Part shown: positions 48,869 through 60,351 of the stretch, piece after piece | Position numbering within the stretch: the stretch's first letter is position 1 | Layout: each line of letters opens with the position of its first letter | Source: Trametes villosa | Lineage: Eukaryota > Basidiomycota > Agaricomycetes > Polyporales > Polyporaceae | Assembly: GCA_002964805.2 (NCBI GenBank) | Contig: PUDQ02000005.1 | Span: forward strand, 310,001-374,000 | Direction of reading: 5' to 3' | Length of the DNA stretch: 64,000 nt | Made by a program: the position numbers and the translations under genes | The notes under the pieces: generated by a model | Database searches by the model: none | What the model saw: only the letters and a program-made list of their open reading frames with translations | What the model was told of the DNA's origin: nothing

Positions 48869-51800
48869 TCACGCCTCGGCGCGGGCGAAGGCGGCCCAAT
48901 CAACGGCGCGCGCCCGCTCCCACCCGGCGCCAGCAATGTCGGAGAGATGGCGCATGGTGGGCCTGCCATGGGGGCAGTGCCAAGGCTGGTCCATCGTCCC
49001 CATGTGCTGCACGACCTGTGAGTTTGCGAGTCAGTCATCTGGCGTAGCGCAAGAGGAGGAGAGCAGGGAGGAGGCGGGCCTCTCCCGACGCACCGACGTC
49101 ATCTGTCGCCGACTCAGCGGTGTGCCGATCATGATGCTCATCCTGCACGCCCGCATCGCGAACATGGCGCGCGCCTTGGAGCAGCGCACCATCTGCCCCG
49201 CGGGGCGGTCCTGGAGGAGCTGGAGAAGCTCCTCGAGATCTGCGTGGCTTCTTTGAGCGCCGTCGCGCAGGCACGCGAGGCAAGGTCAAGGGCGGCACGC
49301 ACCTTTCGTGTCGAAGACCGTGCCCTTGCTGATGGGCCGCGCGCGCAGCTGCACGCGCTGCCCCGGCGGCCGGTCCTCGCAGACGGCGAGCTCGAACCCG
49401 TTCTGCCGGAGCACGTCGATGTTCTCGAGCGCGACGAGCTCATCCGCCGCGGTCAGTTCCAGCACTTGGGGGCTGTGCATCCCCCGGGGGACGTTATTGA
49501 GCCGAGTGTATGGGTGAGTGCGGGGAGAGAGCTTACTGGAAAAGCTGTTGCGAGTCTATCTTCGTCGTCTGCTGCAGCGTCTCAAAGTTGTACTTCTCGT
49601 CCGCGGCGTGCTGGTCCACAATGAACAAATCATCCATCTCCAACTCCGCCCCAGCCGCGCCGTCCTCCGTACTCGCAGCTTTGCGCCGTCGCACGATGAT
49701 GAAGCCAAGATTGAACTGGCCGACGACGTCCATGGCTGCAAAGTCGGCCTTGTCGATCACCCGCGATAGGCTCTCCGTTGCGTCCTCGTCCGCCGCGTCG
49801 ATCGCCATGCCCTGGCCGCTCTCACGCACGATAACCTCCCGAACCTCCTGCGCACGTTGTGCGTCCGCGAGCCGTGTGTGTAGCGTCTTCCACGCGCGCG
49901 TCACGCGCGCAAGGTCGAACGTGAGGGAGACGCCCTCGCGGTCGTTCGTGCGAACGATCTCCTCGCTCACCGCTGTGGCGATCGTGGATGATGTCCCAAT
50001 GTCGCTACGCTCGGGGTTGTGCTCCGGTGACGCCGATAGGTCTATCACTTCTGGGTTCGCAGGATGGATGCTGTCGGCGTTCACGACCTCGTGGTTACCG
50101 GGCAGGTGCTCCGCCATCTCGATGTCTCCATCGCCAGGCAAGGTGTCCTGAGGCGGCATATCGACGTCGCCATCTTGACCGAGTTCTACATCTGGAAGGT
50201 CCTCTGGTTCGTTGTCCATGGTGACGCTCTGTGCGTCGTCGCCAGTTTCCCCTCGTTCCTCTGGGGCGTAGATTTGCTCGTCTAGTTCGGCACCACCTGC
50301 GCCTTCACCGTCTTCGTCCTCTTCGGCATCCCCAACTTCACCATTCTCGCCTTCCTCGTCCTCGTCCACATCCATAGTTGCCTCCTCTACCTTACTCCCC
50401 ACCCTCGCAAACCCGCGCAACAGATCACGCATGCCCTGTCGCGCGTCCTTGCGCGGCGCCTCGGGCGAGTCGCGCCTGCCCCGCTTGCGCGGGCGCTCCG
50501 CGCTGCTGCTACCTTGAGAGTCTGCAGCGCGCCGGAGGTTCCAGGACGCCCCGGAGGTGCTGAGGACCATCTGCTCGGCCCGGGAAGAGGATGAAGTCGA
50601 AGAATGGGGTTGTAGAGAAGGGCGTGTCTTTGGGTTCGTTGGGGGCTTGATAGTGGGGATGGGCGCGTCGTCAGAGATGGCTGTATCGCTCGTGGTCTTG
50701 CGTAGAGGGGGGCTGTTCCTCTCGTCGTTGAGCTCGGGACCCGGAATTTCCTCAGCGTCGCTGTCGACTTCCACATCCCGAACACGGGAGGACGTCCGTG
50801 CACTCCGTTTCGCGACCATCTGCGTTATAGTTGGCGACCGCGGGGTGACGCGTGCTGTGCTGGTGGACCCTGAGTACGTGGCTGGCGCGTCCACTCGTGC
50901 GGACTGGCTCGCTGGGAGAAGGTCTTCGATGCCCTGAGCGGCGGGATCGACAGGGTCCTCCTCGCGACCACTGGAAACACCCGTGAAGGGTTCCTGCGAG
51001 GAGGACGGGGCGCTTGCAGGCTGAGAGGAGGTTAAGAGGAGGGTCGGCTCGCCAAAGGTTGGCTCTTCCAGTGGATCTGGCGACGTAGGACGCGGACCCT
51101 GACTCATCGTCCCCTCAGTGCTGGGCTGGGAGGGCACGTTGGGAGGCTCGTCGCTCGGGTCCTCAGGCAGGAAGAGCGGGTCCTCCTCTGCCGCGCGCGC
51201 GCTCTGGCTGGCCTGCGGGACGCTGTCTGTGCCTGTGCCCGCCTTACGCGGGAGCTGCGTTTGGGTTGCGTTGACGTCGAACGTCGACCGTGCGGGCGCG
51301 TACTTCTCCTCGAGGGCGATCTGCAATGCGAATGTATGAGTGACCACCCCCCAGAGAGCGTAGAGCTGATAGGGCAGATGGAGTGAAGAGGGAGAGACCG
51401 TACCTTGAGCGCCTGCACGAGGTTATTCTCGCTGTGTAGGAGGATGGTTCGTTTGTCCGGGCTGACGTTGACGTCGCACGAGTCTGCCAGTACACGAAAG
51501 CATGTTAGGAGGGGTACAAGATGGAAGGGGGAAGACGTACTGGTGGGCAGGATGAAGTCTGCGACGATGAAGGGCGCCTGTGTCGCATTGAACGAGCGAT
51601 AGACCTCATTGAACGCTTTCTGGACCTAACAGCCCCAGCAGCGCCGTCAGTAGGGCTGGAAAATGTATAAGTGGAACAGGCGTACCTTCGAGGGGGCGCA
51701 AGGCCGGCCGTTGACGAAGAAGAACTGGCGGTCGGTACCCGTCCTCCCGCAGCCGACCACGAACTTCGAGATCAGGCCCCGGACCTTCACTTCGTTTCTA

Positions 51801-52929
51801 CTTCTGGAACACAGCAACGCTTCTCAGCCTGACCCTAGGTGCGATGAGAGGCAAGCTAAGCGTACTCGTCATCTGGCGTCTTCCCGAGGCGGCGCAGCAC
51901 AGCCGCTTCGACCTCGACGCCGAAGTCGAGCTCGAGGTCGACGAGGTTCTCGAGCGCTTTCGGTCCCCAGATCGCGGACACGGACGCGCGCGTCGATGGT
52001 GTTCCATCTGTGCGCAGCTGGCTGCTCTTCTTCCTGCCATCCAGCGTTCAGCATACAGGCACTGAGAGGGGGGACAAGGAAGAAGTAGGACGCACCCGCC
52101 TGCTGGATGGTTGGTGACGCTGAGGCGCACGCCCCTGTTCTCGTGCGCACAGGGGACGAGCGCGTAGGCGTGCAGGAGCGTAAGCGCTTTCCCGAACTCG
52201 CGCTTCGCGTGGCGCTCTAGCTCTTTGCGTCGCACGGGGAGCGGTTTGAAGAGGCCAGACACGGTGACTGTCGTACCTCTCTAAGCCACGGAAGACACGC
52301 TTAATGAGTTTGTCGAGGTATTATGCGAGGTGAGGGGAGGAGTGCGGACTTGCCTGCCGTGCGGCTTTGCCCTTGCGGCTCTTGGTCTTGCCGGTACGCT
52401 CGAACTCGATGACAGTGCCGACGGGTGCCTCCGCGGATGTGGCGGTGGTTACAGCGACAGAGTCGGCGAGGGCGCAGAGCGAAGAGAGGGCTTCGCCGCG
52501 GAAACCGAAGGTGGTAACCGCTTCGAGGTCGGTGAAGGATGAGAGCTTAGAGGTGTGGTGCTTGAGCGCTGCGTACTGTCTTTGTTATCAAAAGGCAACA
52601 TGTGCGAATTCTCGGGGGAGTGTCATTTCGTAGAACAGAGCTTACCGATGGAGTCGTAGTCAGCGGGGGAGATGCCACTGCCGTTGTCTATGACTTCAAA
52701 CGACTCGAGCCCATAGTCCTTGAAGCGTACCTCTAGGTAGGTGTTCAGTACACAGCATTGATTACAAAATGGCATGCATACCGATGGTTGTAGCCCCCGC
52801 ATCAAGACTGTTCTCCACGAGTTCTTTGACAGCGGTCTGGAGGTCGACGACGACTTGGCCAGAGGTGATCTTGTGAATGGACCCGCCGTCGAGCACCTTG
52901 ATTCCGCCGGAAGTCTCTCCAGGGTCCAT
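48869..52929 (-). CDS. PMS1: DNA mismatch repair endonuclease, MutL homologue (1108 aa, 12 exons)
   Basis: Exons 52929-52782, 52732-52646, 52568-52354, 52280-52096, 52033-51866, 51797-51686, 51625-51541, 51483-51404, 51320-49537, 49472-49303, 49239-49094 and 49015-48869 give 1109 codons. The N-terminal GHKL ATPase shows [15 protein letters not shown] (motif I), DNGSGI (II), [11 protein letters not shown] (III) and RGTTVTV (IV). Next come the transducer [13 protein letters not shown] stretch, a long acidic linker, and the C-terminal endonuclease signature [12 protein letters not shown] with ACRMSIMIG and [11 protein letters not shown]. That identifies yeast Pms1/human PMS2, the nicking subunit of MutLalpha in nuclear mismatch repair, partner Mlh1. 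Intron 3 starts with GCAAGT: a GC-AG intron, needed to join KAARQ to RGTTVTV. Confidence 0.95.
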
Positions 52930-53204
52930 CTCCCTACTATTACCGAAATGCTATAGCGATGTTGAGACGGGTCGCGCCCGGTGCGAGCTCACCCGTCCTG
53001 GAATGCGATCCGAGAGCTAAAGGTTGTGTGCCAGCAGGAGTACCAATCCAGATAGTGATTTGGTATTTCGTCAAGTATATTAGAGCAGTGAAAGCCGATA
53101 CCCTATGCAAGAGCTGTTAATAAGCGCAAGATCGTAGGGAGAGGGAGGAGCAGGAGAGAGAGGAGGAGAAGAGGAGGGCGGGAGAACCGCGCGCGACTCG
53201 CGAG
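52930..53204. promoter_or_regulatory. PMS1 upstream region
   Basis: Short space between the PMS1 start and the decayed SPC25 5' copy. The neighbouring ACGCG motifs at 53235-53245 lie about 310 bp upstream of the PMS1 ATG and could serve it. Confidence 0.35.
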
Positions 53205-53475
53205 AATGCAGATGCGGTCACGTGATGGATACCCACGCGAACGCGAGCGCGCCTCGGGCGTCTCTCTTCTTCTCTGCCCTCTCCCACCTTCCACCGCGCT
53301 CTGGCTTGTCCTCCTTCGTACTCTTACCCTCAAACGCAACCTTGGCGACGTTAAAAGGAAACCTGAGCATTAATTTGAAAGCTAGAATCTGCTCTTGCTC
53401 TGCAAAACCCGCAGACAGACCTCCGCTCGACGCCTACGAGGCCCATGCTCCTGCGGCCGCGCTCACATTTTCGGA
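53205..53475 (+). pseudogene. Decayed copy of the SPC25 promoter and first codons
   Basis: The stretch aligns with 58693-58925: GAGAATGC...GCGGTCACGTGATGG, ACCCACGCGAACGCGAGCGC, GCCTCGGGCG, then TGCAAAACCCGCAGACAGAC and CGCTCGACGCCTACGAG, against the promoter and exon 1 of SPC25. The start codon is lost (ATGTCAAAAG in the functional copy, CGTTAAAAGG here) and indels break the frame. Homology ends near 53475, well inside the equivalent of exon 1. It has the same orientation as SPC25. Confidence 0.75.
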
Positions 53476-53738
53476 AACTGGTAAGACGTCCAAGCATCAT
53501 TCTCGGACACTTTCATGGGTGCTATTGATGATATTATTTGGGTGCTATTCTGCACTCCAGAAGGTACTGCCCGGCTCTTCTTCAGCACAGGAAATACGCC
53601 CAAGTTGTAGAGCTGAGCAGTACCTAGGATTGTCAGCGACCAACTTCCGCATCACAAGGACGCGCCGAGTGTGTGAACTCGCCTTTGCAGGCGCCACAAA
53701 GCCTACGCTCTACGTTCTCGAGCCAAAATAAAGGTCTG
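53476..53738. other. Intergenic
   Basis: Short stretch between the SPC25 relic and the 3' end of the WD40 gene. No feature recognised. Confidence 0.4.
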
Positions 53739-54935
53739 TCACTCATCACACCCTCTTCGCCCAGCCTCCGAGCTGCGTTCGTGATAACGCTCTCGCGAGC
53801 GCAGCAATGAGTCCGCGTGGCTGCTTCTCGCCCTATCCTTCGTGCCGGACGACACACCGTGCTGATACAGCGGTGTATTGCTCTTGAGCGGCTCGAATAC
53901 GGAATGAAGCTGCCCGTTATCCGCTCTCCACAGGCGTACAGTGTTGTCAAGTGAGACAGACACAATGTACTTGTCGTCCGGGGAGATGCGAGCGTCGATG
54001 ATCCTGCCCTGGTGCCCGCGAAGACGAAGTGACTCCCTCCTAGCTATCAACGACTTGAACAGGATTTCGTTGGCGCCGGCTGAGACGGCGAGAGCGTGCG
54101 CTCCTCCGCTCGAGTATGTTGTGAAGTTCTGTGGGGGATAGTTTCTGTCTGATTGTGAGTCCGGTATCAGCTTTGTTTGCACCCCTAGCAGGTCGTTCCA
54201 CGCAGTGCGCCAATTCTTGCCGTACGGCTCGGGAAACACGGTGTGCTGAACAATGTCCCAGCGGCGTCCTTCGAGCACTCGTCCCCCACCGTGATCGAGG
54301 GCCATCAGGAGGAGGCGGCTGTTGTGGGAGAAGCGGACGTACGAAGTCCGCCCTCCGGTGCGCACAGGGCCCGGGAGAGGAGGCAGGAGCTGCTCCCGGG
54401 TTGCCGTGTCCCAGAGGCGAGCGGTGTTGTCGTCGGAGCCGGGCGCCAATCTCGTTCCGTCGGGGAACCAGTCCAGGCAGAGAATGGCGCCCATGTGTCC
54501 GCACAAGTGTGCGATTTCCTCCATGCGCTTGAAGGACCAGATCCGAATCTTGCGGTCACCGGTAGCGAAGGCGAGATGCTTCCCATCTGGGGAGAAGTCA
54601 AACACCGGTGCTGCATTGCCTCGGGGGTTGGTGATTCCAGTGTGGTACCCGCTGTCGGGATACGGTATAGACCATGGCTGATAGATAGGATAATCATGGT
54701 TGGCCCAGTATTCGTGGGCCCGATGTTGTGCGCGAGCTTCCTCGGACGACCCCTGGCTCCTACCGTCTTCGGCCGCCATATAGGCGTTTCTGCTGTAGGG
54801 CTGGGACGGCGCTGATGGAAATCAGCGTGTCAGTGCAGTAAGCAAGCCGGAGATATCGCAACGGAACGTACGGCCGACACTCCCAGGAGAGCTATGAGAC
54901 CAGAGCGAAAAGTGAGCGGCGGGCGAGGATGACAT
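53739..54935 (-). CDS. WD40 repeat protein 1 (378 aa, 2 exons)
   Basis: Exons 54935-54872 and 54811-53739 give 379 codons. The protein has recognisable WD repeats: FDFSPDGKHLAFATGDRKIR with IWSF, LDWFPDGTRL...DNTARLWDT, YVRFSHNSRLLLMA, and DARISPDDKYIVSVSLDNTV with RLWRA. Others are too diverged to count, so the propeller is probably incomplete or irregular. WD40 proteins act as binding platforms; the partner is unknown. The N-terminal exon was chosen because the ATG at 54935 splices in phase to the body; the ATG at 54779 inside exon 2 is the alternative. The C-terminus after the last WD unit is low complexity and may have drifted. Confidence 0.7.
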
Positions 54936-55631
54936 GCCTGGGAGACGCTTCTCTCTGTAAGAAATGGCTTGGAGCAAAAGCGGCGTGCGATGGGCTGGGA
55001 AGCGCCATGGATTCACAAATTACTTACTACGCGGAGCCCGTTATATACGGAGAAGGACCTGAGGCACCGATTAGTCCTTCAGCGGGAAGTCGGGACGTTG
55101 GCGACTTGAATACCCCTATAGGTGAATAAAACCCGCTGCTAATTGTTCTCTATCCGAGTGCTGGTCTATTGAGCATTGCTGTGAAAAGATCGTCGAGGCG
55201 GCGGCAAGCTCAATCCCAGCTTGAAAACACCAAGTCGCTGATCGGCGTAACATGAGGCATGGCTGAACGAAAGAGCAACGACGTTACCGCCACTGCGAAC
55301 TCTACGGCGAGTGGGTAGGTTTCTCCGGTGTACTTGTGGGCTACAGTACTACAAGGGATCCTCGGCGCCGGAGGCGCATCATCCTCACAGGATATCTTGA
55401 ACGGAACTTCGTAGGTCTTCCCTCTGTCCGCTCTGCCACGCTCTCGCTCGCAGCTTATCTTTGAGTCTACGTAGATCACGGAGAACTTCGGGACGCGGTA
55501 CAGGACTCAGCAGATTCCACAGGGCACATGCATACATGGGTCACTGCGGACGTCGATATGATGTCAAACGTACAGACTACAGCTTCTGTAGTCGCTTCCC
55601 TGTGCGTCCTCGCTAAACCTCCCCCCTCAAT
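54936..55631. other. Intergenic, about 0.7 kb
   Basis: Lies between two tandem minus-strand WD40 genes. No gene seen. Confidence 0.5.
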
Positions 55632-56644
55632 TCACGTCCACCTCTTCTCTTCAATTGCAGCCAGAATATCTGGTACCACACTCGCCAGCGCTGGCCTGCG
55701 GGCCCAGAGCGGCGGTCGGCCATCCTCATTCTTCTCGCCATTGAACTCTTCGTGCCCGTACCGGTCGTTCTGGAAGATATGAAGGTGCTGCCCAGTGCCC
55801 GGCTGCCACAGACGGACAGTGCCATCTGTCGAGGCTGACGCAATGTACCTGCCGTCCGGGGAGAAGCGAGCGTCGGTCACTTCGTCGGTGTGCCCGGCGA
55901 AGACCGTGGTAGGCCCCTCTACGCCAAGACACGGTCCGAGCTGAAATGTGGTAGAACCGGACGAGAGGATGATCTCGCGCCCCAAGTGATGCAAATATGC
56001 GGGGTCCTGCGCCGTTGGGCCGTCGTCCGAACCTCCTAGTAGGCGGACCTTCTTGAGTTCCATTCCACCGAGGCGGGCGTTTATTTGGGAGATCGTCATG
56101 CCCTTCTCTTGTTCAACCGCGATATGTTGATCAGCAGCGACGTGCAAGAGCCAATATTGATAACGGTTTGGTCCGAACTCTTCGGCGGTCAATAGGCAGC
56201 GACTGTCCGACGAGAAACGGAGGTACGTGACACCCTTTGTGAGGCCATAGAGCACATGTACCTGCTTCCAATTCTTCGCGTCGTAGACGTGGACAGTGTT
56301 GTGGGCTGAAATGTACGCCAAATGCGTGCCATCGGGCGCCCATTCCAGAACGCAGATGTCGCCCGAATCTCCGCGTAGGGTTGCAAGTTTCTCGATAGGG
56401 TCTAGGGACCAGACCTGGACCCTACCGTCAATGGCTACTGCAAGCTGCTTGCTGTCCAGCGAGAAGGCAAGGGCAGACGGATAAACGGTCCGAGTTGTCT
56501 GAGGCCCCGACGAGTTCTGGTCCGCGCTCTCGGGCTCGTTCACTGATGCTGAACAGCATATGAGCACAAGAAACACCAAGGCGGCGTAGTAGCGATGACC
56601 GTACCTGCGAAATTCCAGAAGGAGAGACCTTTGGGTGAAAACAT
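55632..56644 (-). CDS. WD40 repeat protein 2 (318 aa, 2 exons)
   Basis: Exons 56644-56605 and 56548-55632 give 319 codons. WD-type units include LAFSLDSKQLAVAIDGRVQV with WSLD, LEWAPDGTHLAYISAHNTVH, YLRFSSDSRCLL, and DARFSPDGRYIASASTDGTV with RLWQP. A C-terminal tail follows (NDRYGHEEFNGEKNEDGRPP). It is a distant paralogue of the gene at 53739, in tandem and with the same phase-1 intron near the N-terminus. An apparent signal-peptide-like run (YYAALVFLVLICC) appears only if the first intron (56549-56604) is read through. Its binding partner is unknown. Confidence 0.7.
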
Positions 56645-57904
56645 TGCTGGAGATGTGGTTGATTTCTGTGCCAGAAGCAATTGGGAGTCAAAGTAGTGTG
56701 CGATGTGACGAGGGGATGGTGCGGGTGGGTTGAAGAGTGTCCGCGACGAAGCCCCTTATATATCCATACGAGATCCCGTTCTTTGAAACGCAGAGTTTGT
56801 GAGCGGTGGGGATACTCAAAACGGTGTGAAGTGTGTAGTGCGAACCTAACCATGCGCCGGCGATGTTTATTCTCGACAATTGAAATGCTGGTCTTGATAA
56901 TGGGGCTCATGACATAAATGCCGAGACGACGGGCTCCAATACTTCTTCAATTCACTTACTAGCCCTTGAATAGCGTGGATGCAGGGATGCGAGCTTAAAC
57001 GAGCGGCATCGTCGCCCCCACAGACGATGCGGCGAGGGAGGACCTAGTACCGCCACTGCTGCCAGCTACTTCTCCTACTCTTGTTCACTCGGCGTTGCGA
57101 GAGACTATCTACGAAATTCACAGTCACCTAGGGGGCGAACAATCGGGCAAGTAGTTGTATCGCCGTGAAGGTGGCGAAAGGGTTCGGTTCGGCCTCCGTT
57201 GAACTCCAAGCCTACTAGTACGCGCCTACCTTGCAATACTACGCGGGCACATGTCGGATACTAACGCGAATAAACGCGAACGCGGCCATCGGACACTCTC
57301 CTTCTCTCCTACTCTGACTACTGTCAGCCATAGCATCAGCACCCACAGAGCGGACGGGCAGAAATGTTAGCTACTATCACGCATTCGTTACTCTAGTGGG
57401 ACGCGACTCTTTTCCCGCCGCGTAGACCCCCGGCCCCCCAGAGTTGGAGTCGCCCAAACTCGAGATGTGCTTGCGCGCACAAATAGGCTGTATGTAGTAT
57501 CGAGATCCGGAAGCTCCGGCGGTCCGTTAGGCCACGAAACTCGGCATGTGGATATAACGCAGTGAGGCGTGTTTCTTGAGCTCGATAAAGCGAGGTTCAA
57601 GCTTGAAGCAGGCATGTGTTGTGCGTAGTACACTGCGCGATGACAGGGGTCGTGATAATATGGATACGTTGCCACGAGGTAGCAAAAAGACAACAATACA
57701 GGGCAAGTAACAGCGTAAATGTGAGGTGATGTTTCATTACTGAGCGGCCCTAGGCGAACAATATCAGCGGGGGCGCGCTGGCCCTGCGGCGCAGGGATCC
57801 CGCTGAAGTGCAACCCGAGAGCCGTCTTTCTCGCTGTTCTGTATCGCAAATGCGCCGGGTCCTCCTCCAACATCTCTTGCAGTGGGCTCTACGTCTACTA
57901 CGTT
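56645..57904. other. Intergenic, about 1.26 kb
   Basis: No supportable gene. A minus-strand frame at 57873-57388 has no recognisable motif. Confidence 0.5.
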
Positions 57905-58660
57905 TTACAGGTATATAGAGTCATCGGACTCCGCGTAGGCTATGGCCGCGTATGCGCTGTCGGGCGAGAAGCACGCGGTGGTGATTACCAGGCCCGGACG
58001 CACCAGAAGTATGAACCAGACTTCATGCGTTTCCGCTCGGAGGCAATGCCATTTTGAACCATATTGCGAGATAATGAGTATTCAGTGGCGGTTGCGCGAG
58101 TGTCGCACGACGAGGCTGCCCTTCCCCCGCCCGACACAGTAGCCGCAAGTGTCCGACACAGTGTCCCAGATCCAGGGCCGGTTCTCCACATCCACAGAGA
58201 CCACCCGGCGGTTGTGAGATTCCTAGGATTCGACGACAGTGATGACCGCTGGATGCTCTTTGCGGAGATACCGCTCGTGCCACGCCTCCGTCACGTCCCA
58301 CTGGACGCGTACAGTTTGGTCCTCTGGCCAGAGTCTCGTCTGGGCGAGCGACTATGCGAGCGCACGGACCGCGTCAATGTGTCCGCCTAGCGCTCGCAGG
58401 AAGGGCGACGCAGACGCGTTGCAGGTGGACCATAATTTGACGAGACGGTCTTCGCTGCCGGATGCGAGATGTTCCCCGTCTGGCGACTCGAAGGCGAGGG
58501 CGGCGAGGACGACGGCGTCTTCAAGACTGTTCAATTCTTCCGAATGCGCGACCCCTCGCGAGATCATATTTCAGCTATGTGCGTCCCAGAGGGTAATGCT
58601 TTGCATCTTGATGTGCCCCGAAGACGAATCTGTGGCAGAGGACTGGCAGAGGCGTTGAAC
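57905..58660 (-). pseudogene. WD40 repeat pseudogene
   Basis: WD-like pieces are readable on the minus strand: ITLWDAHS then a stop, LAALAFESPDGEHLASGSED with RLVKLWS, then GHIDAVRALA, a stop (TAG), and after a small shift EDQTVRVQWDV (a normal repeat would read TVRVWDV). A last piece, TTACFSPDSAYAAIAYAESD, ends SIYL-stop at 57905. In-frame stops and an inserted base mean no continuous protein. It is the third member of the minus-strand WD40 row and abuts the SPC25 promoter. Confidence 0.7.
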
Positions 58661-58722
58661 GTTGAAGCTCGAGAAGGCCTGCGAAGTTCGCACATGAGAA
58701 TGCGGTCACATGACGGGTACCC

Positions 58723-58743
58723 ACGCGAACGAACGCGAACGCG
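58723..58743 (+). promoter_or_regulatory. Clustered MCB-like ACGCG motifs in the SPC25 promoter
   Basis: Three ACGCG cores at 58723-58727, 58733-58737 and 58739-58743, about 75-95 bp upstream of the SPC25 ATG. In fungi ACGCG is the core of the MBF-bound MCB element driving G1/S genes. The decayed copy at 53235-53245 keeps two of them. Function is inferred. Confidence 0.5.
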
Positions 58744-58818
58744 CCTCGGGCGCCTCTTTCCTTCTCTCCTCCCGTCACACTCTCGCCCGTGCTCGTACCC
58801 TCAATCTCACTCTCAGCG

Positions 58819-59679
58819 ATGTCAAAAGTACTCCGTGTACCCAAACTAGATCTGGCTACTGCCCTTGCACAGCAAAACCCACAGATAGACCTTCGCCTCG
58901 ACGCCTACGAGACATCCACCCGCAACTTCCTCGCCGCAGTCTCAAACTACACACAACGCGCCGTTGCGGAGATCCAGAACCGCAAAGACGCGTATGCAGC
59001 GGAGAAGAAACGGCTTGCAGAGAAGGCGCAGCAGATTGAGACCGAGACGAATCAGTGTAAGCTCAAGGAGATAGAGCTGATCAAAGGTCCGTTCTTTCTG
59101 CTCAGATTGCGCACGCGCGAGGCTGAACAGGCATGCGGTAGTTCTCGACAAGGAGCAGGAGGAGAAGAAGGAGTCCGAGGCGAGCGTCGCGGCCTTTCGC
59201 CGACAACTGAATTCCATCAAGGAGAAGTGTGCCTCGCTTGACGTCGAGATCGACCAGCACCGCGTCGTCGCCGCCAACCTCCTCCGCGAGCGCACGCGCG
59301 AGCAGTCTATCCTCAGCTCACACGCTGCACGTGCAAATCCGGAGGTCTCTGCTTGCGAGGCGGCGCTCAAGTGCACTGTGGAGGGCATCGACCGCGATAA
59401 GATCCTCGTCCGCTTTACACATGTCGATCCTGCGGACCCGGACCGGGAGTTTAGCCTTGTCATTGATGTCTCTAGTCGCATATATAAAGGTTTGTCCCAC
59501 TCGCAATGGCTCGCTTTGGTGTGTTTGCGGTGCTGACTCAACTGCTAGTACCGACAACAACGCCATTCCTCCCCACATTGCCTATCTTGCTCGACGAACT
59601 CAACGACTCACGAGACATCTACGCCTTTATCCGACACGTCCGAAGCGCCTTCCGCGAGCTCGTCGTCGACGGCCGGTAG
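58819..59679 (+). CDS. SPC25: Kinetochore protein Spc25 (248 aa, 3 exons)
   Basis: Exons 58819-59086, 59142-59489 and 59549-59679 give 249 codons. A long coiled coil (residues about 40-150, rich in Glu, Lys, Gln and Arg: KDAYAAEKKRLAEKAQQIE, KEQEEKKESEASVAAFRRQL) leads into a small C-terminal globular RWD-type domain (ILVRFTHVDPADPDREFSLV, IDVSSRIYKV, DIYAFIRHVRSAFREL). Length and layout match Spc25, which pairs with Spc24 at the inner end of the NDC80 complex and links it to the centromere-proximal kinetochore. It is essential for chromosome segregation. The start codon is the first in frame and follows the ACGCG-rich promoter. Splicing was checked by phase at both introns. Confidence 0.9.
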
Positions 59680-60351
59680 CGCTTCTTGACCAGCCCTTGC
59701 TTACCTCTCGCGGACACTTGTTGTACTATGACTGTATCCTATACCATCTGGGAGACCCCATGCTCATCGGCCACCGTGCCCTCCCCGTGCCCCGATATGC
59801 CGTCCACGTGCTCCGGTTTGCCACACTGGTCGGGCTTTCACTCTCTTGGGCGAGTCATTCGACGCTCTGGCTGTCTCTCTCGAGACTCTGCCCAGAGTTG
59901 TATTCATCTGGATTGGTCTATTGTAGATTCTTCGTGTTTCGTTGCACCGCTGTAGGCTGAGATTACGCAAACGTCTGCCGCACAGAGCGCAGGTGAACGA
60001 CTTCGAGTAGCAAGCGGGACTGACTTGTCACCAGCGCGCCGGCCCGATGTTTCAGCTGGTATGTATAGCTTGTGTCGTGCATCGTTAGGGCCTCCAACTT
60101 ACGCGCCTTTCTCTTTTTATCATAGATTAGTGCCGTGTCGCAAACGACCGCGCTGGCTACGGGCGGCGAGACGTTTCGCGGAGGTGTTTGTTTTGAGCTT
60201 ACACCGGTTGGGACAGGTTATTGGTATATATGCCAACACTCCCTGCGCTTGATGGACTCATCCACCCCTCGCACTCTGCTGGTCTGTTTACCTCTAGAAT
60301 CAGATCCTACCACCACGCCCGCTATTAAACCCGTCACCCCTTGCTTCTAGC
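59680..60351. other. Intergenic, about 0.67 kb
   Basis: SPC25 3' flank and upstream region of the next gene. No further gene seen. Confidence 0.5.

Noticed and set aside
49510..50151. 213-codon plus-strand ORF inside PMS1
   Set aside because: Antisense shadow of the PMS1 linker and endonuclease exon.
56549..56604. Signal-peptide-like segment at the start of WD40 protein 2
   Set aside because: It lies in a phase-consistent intron (GTACGG...TTCAG) that also matches the layout of WD40 protein 1.
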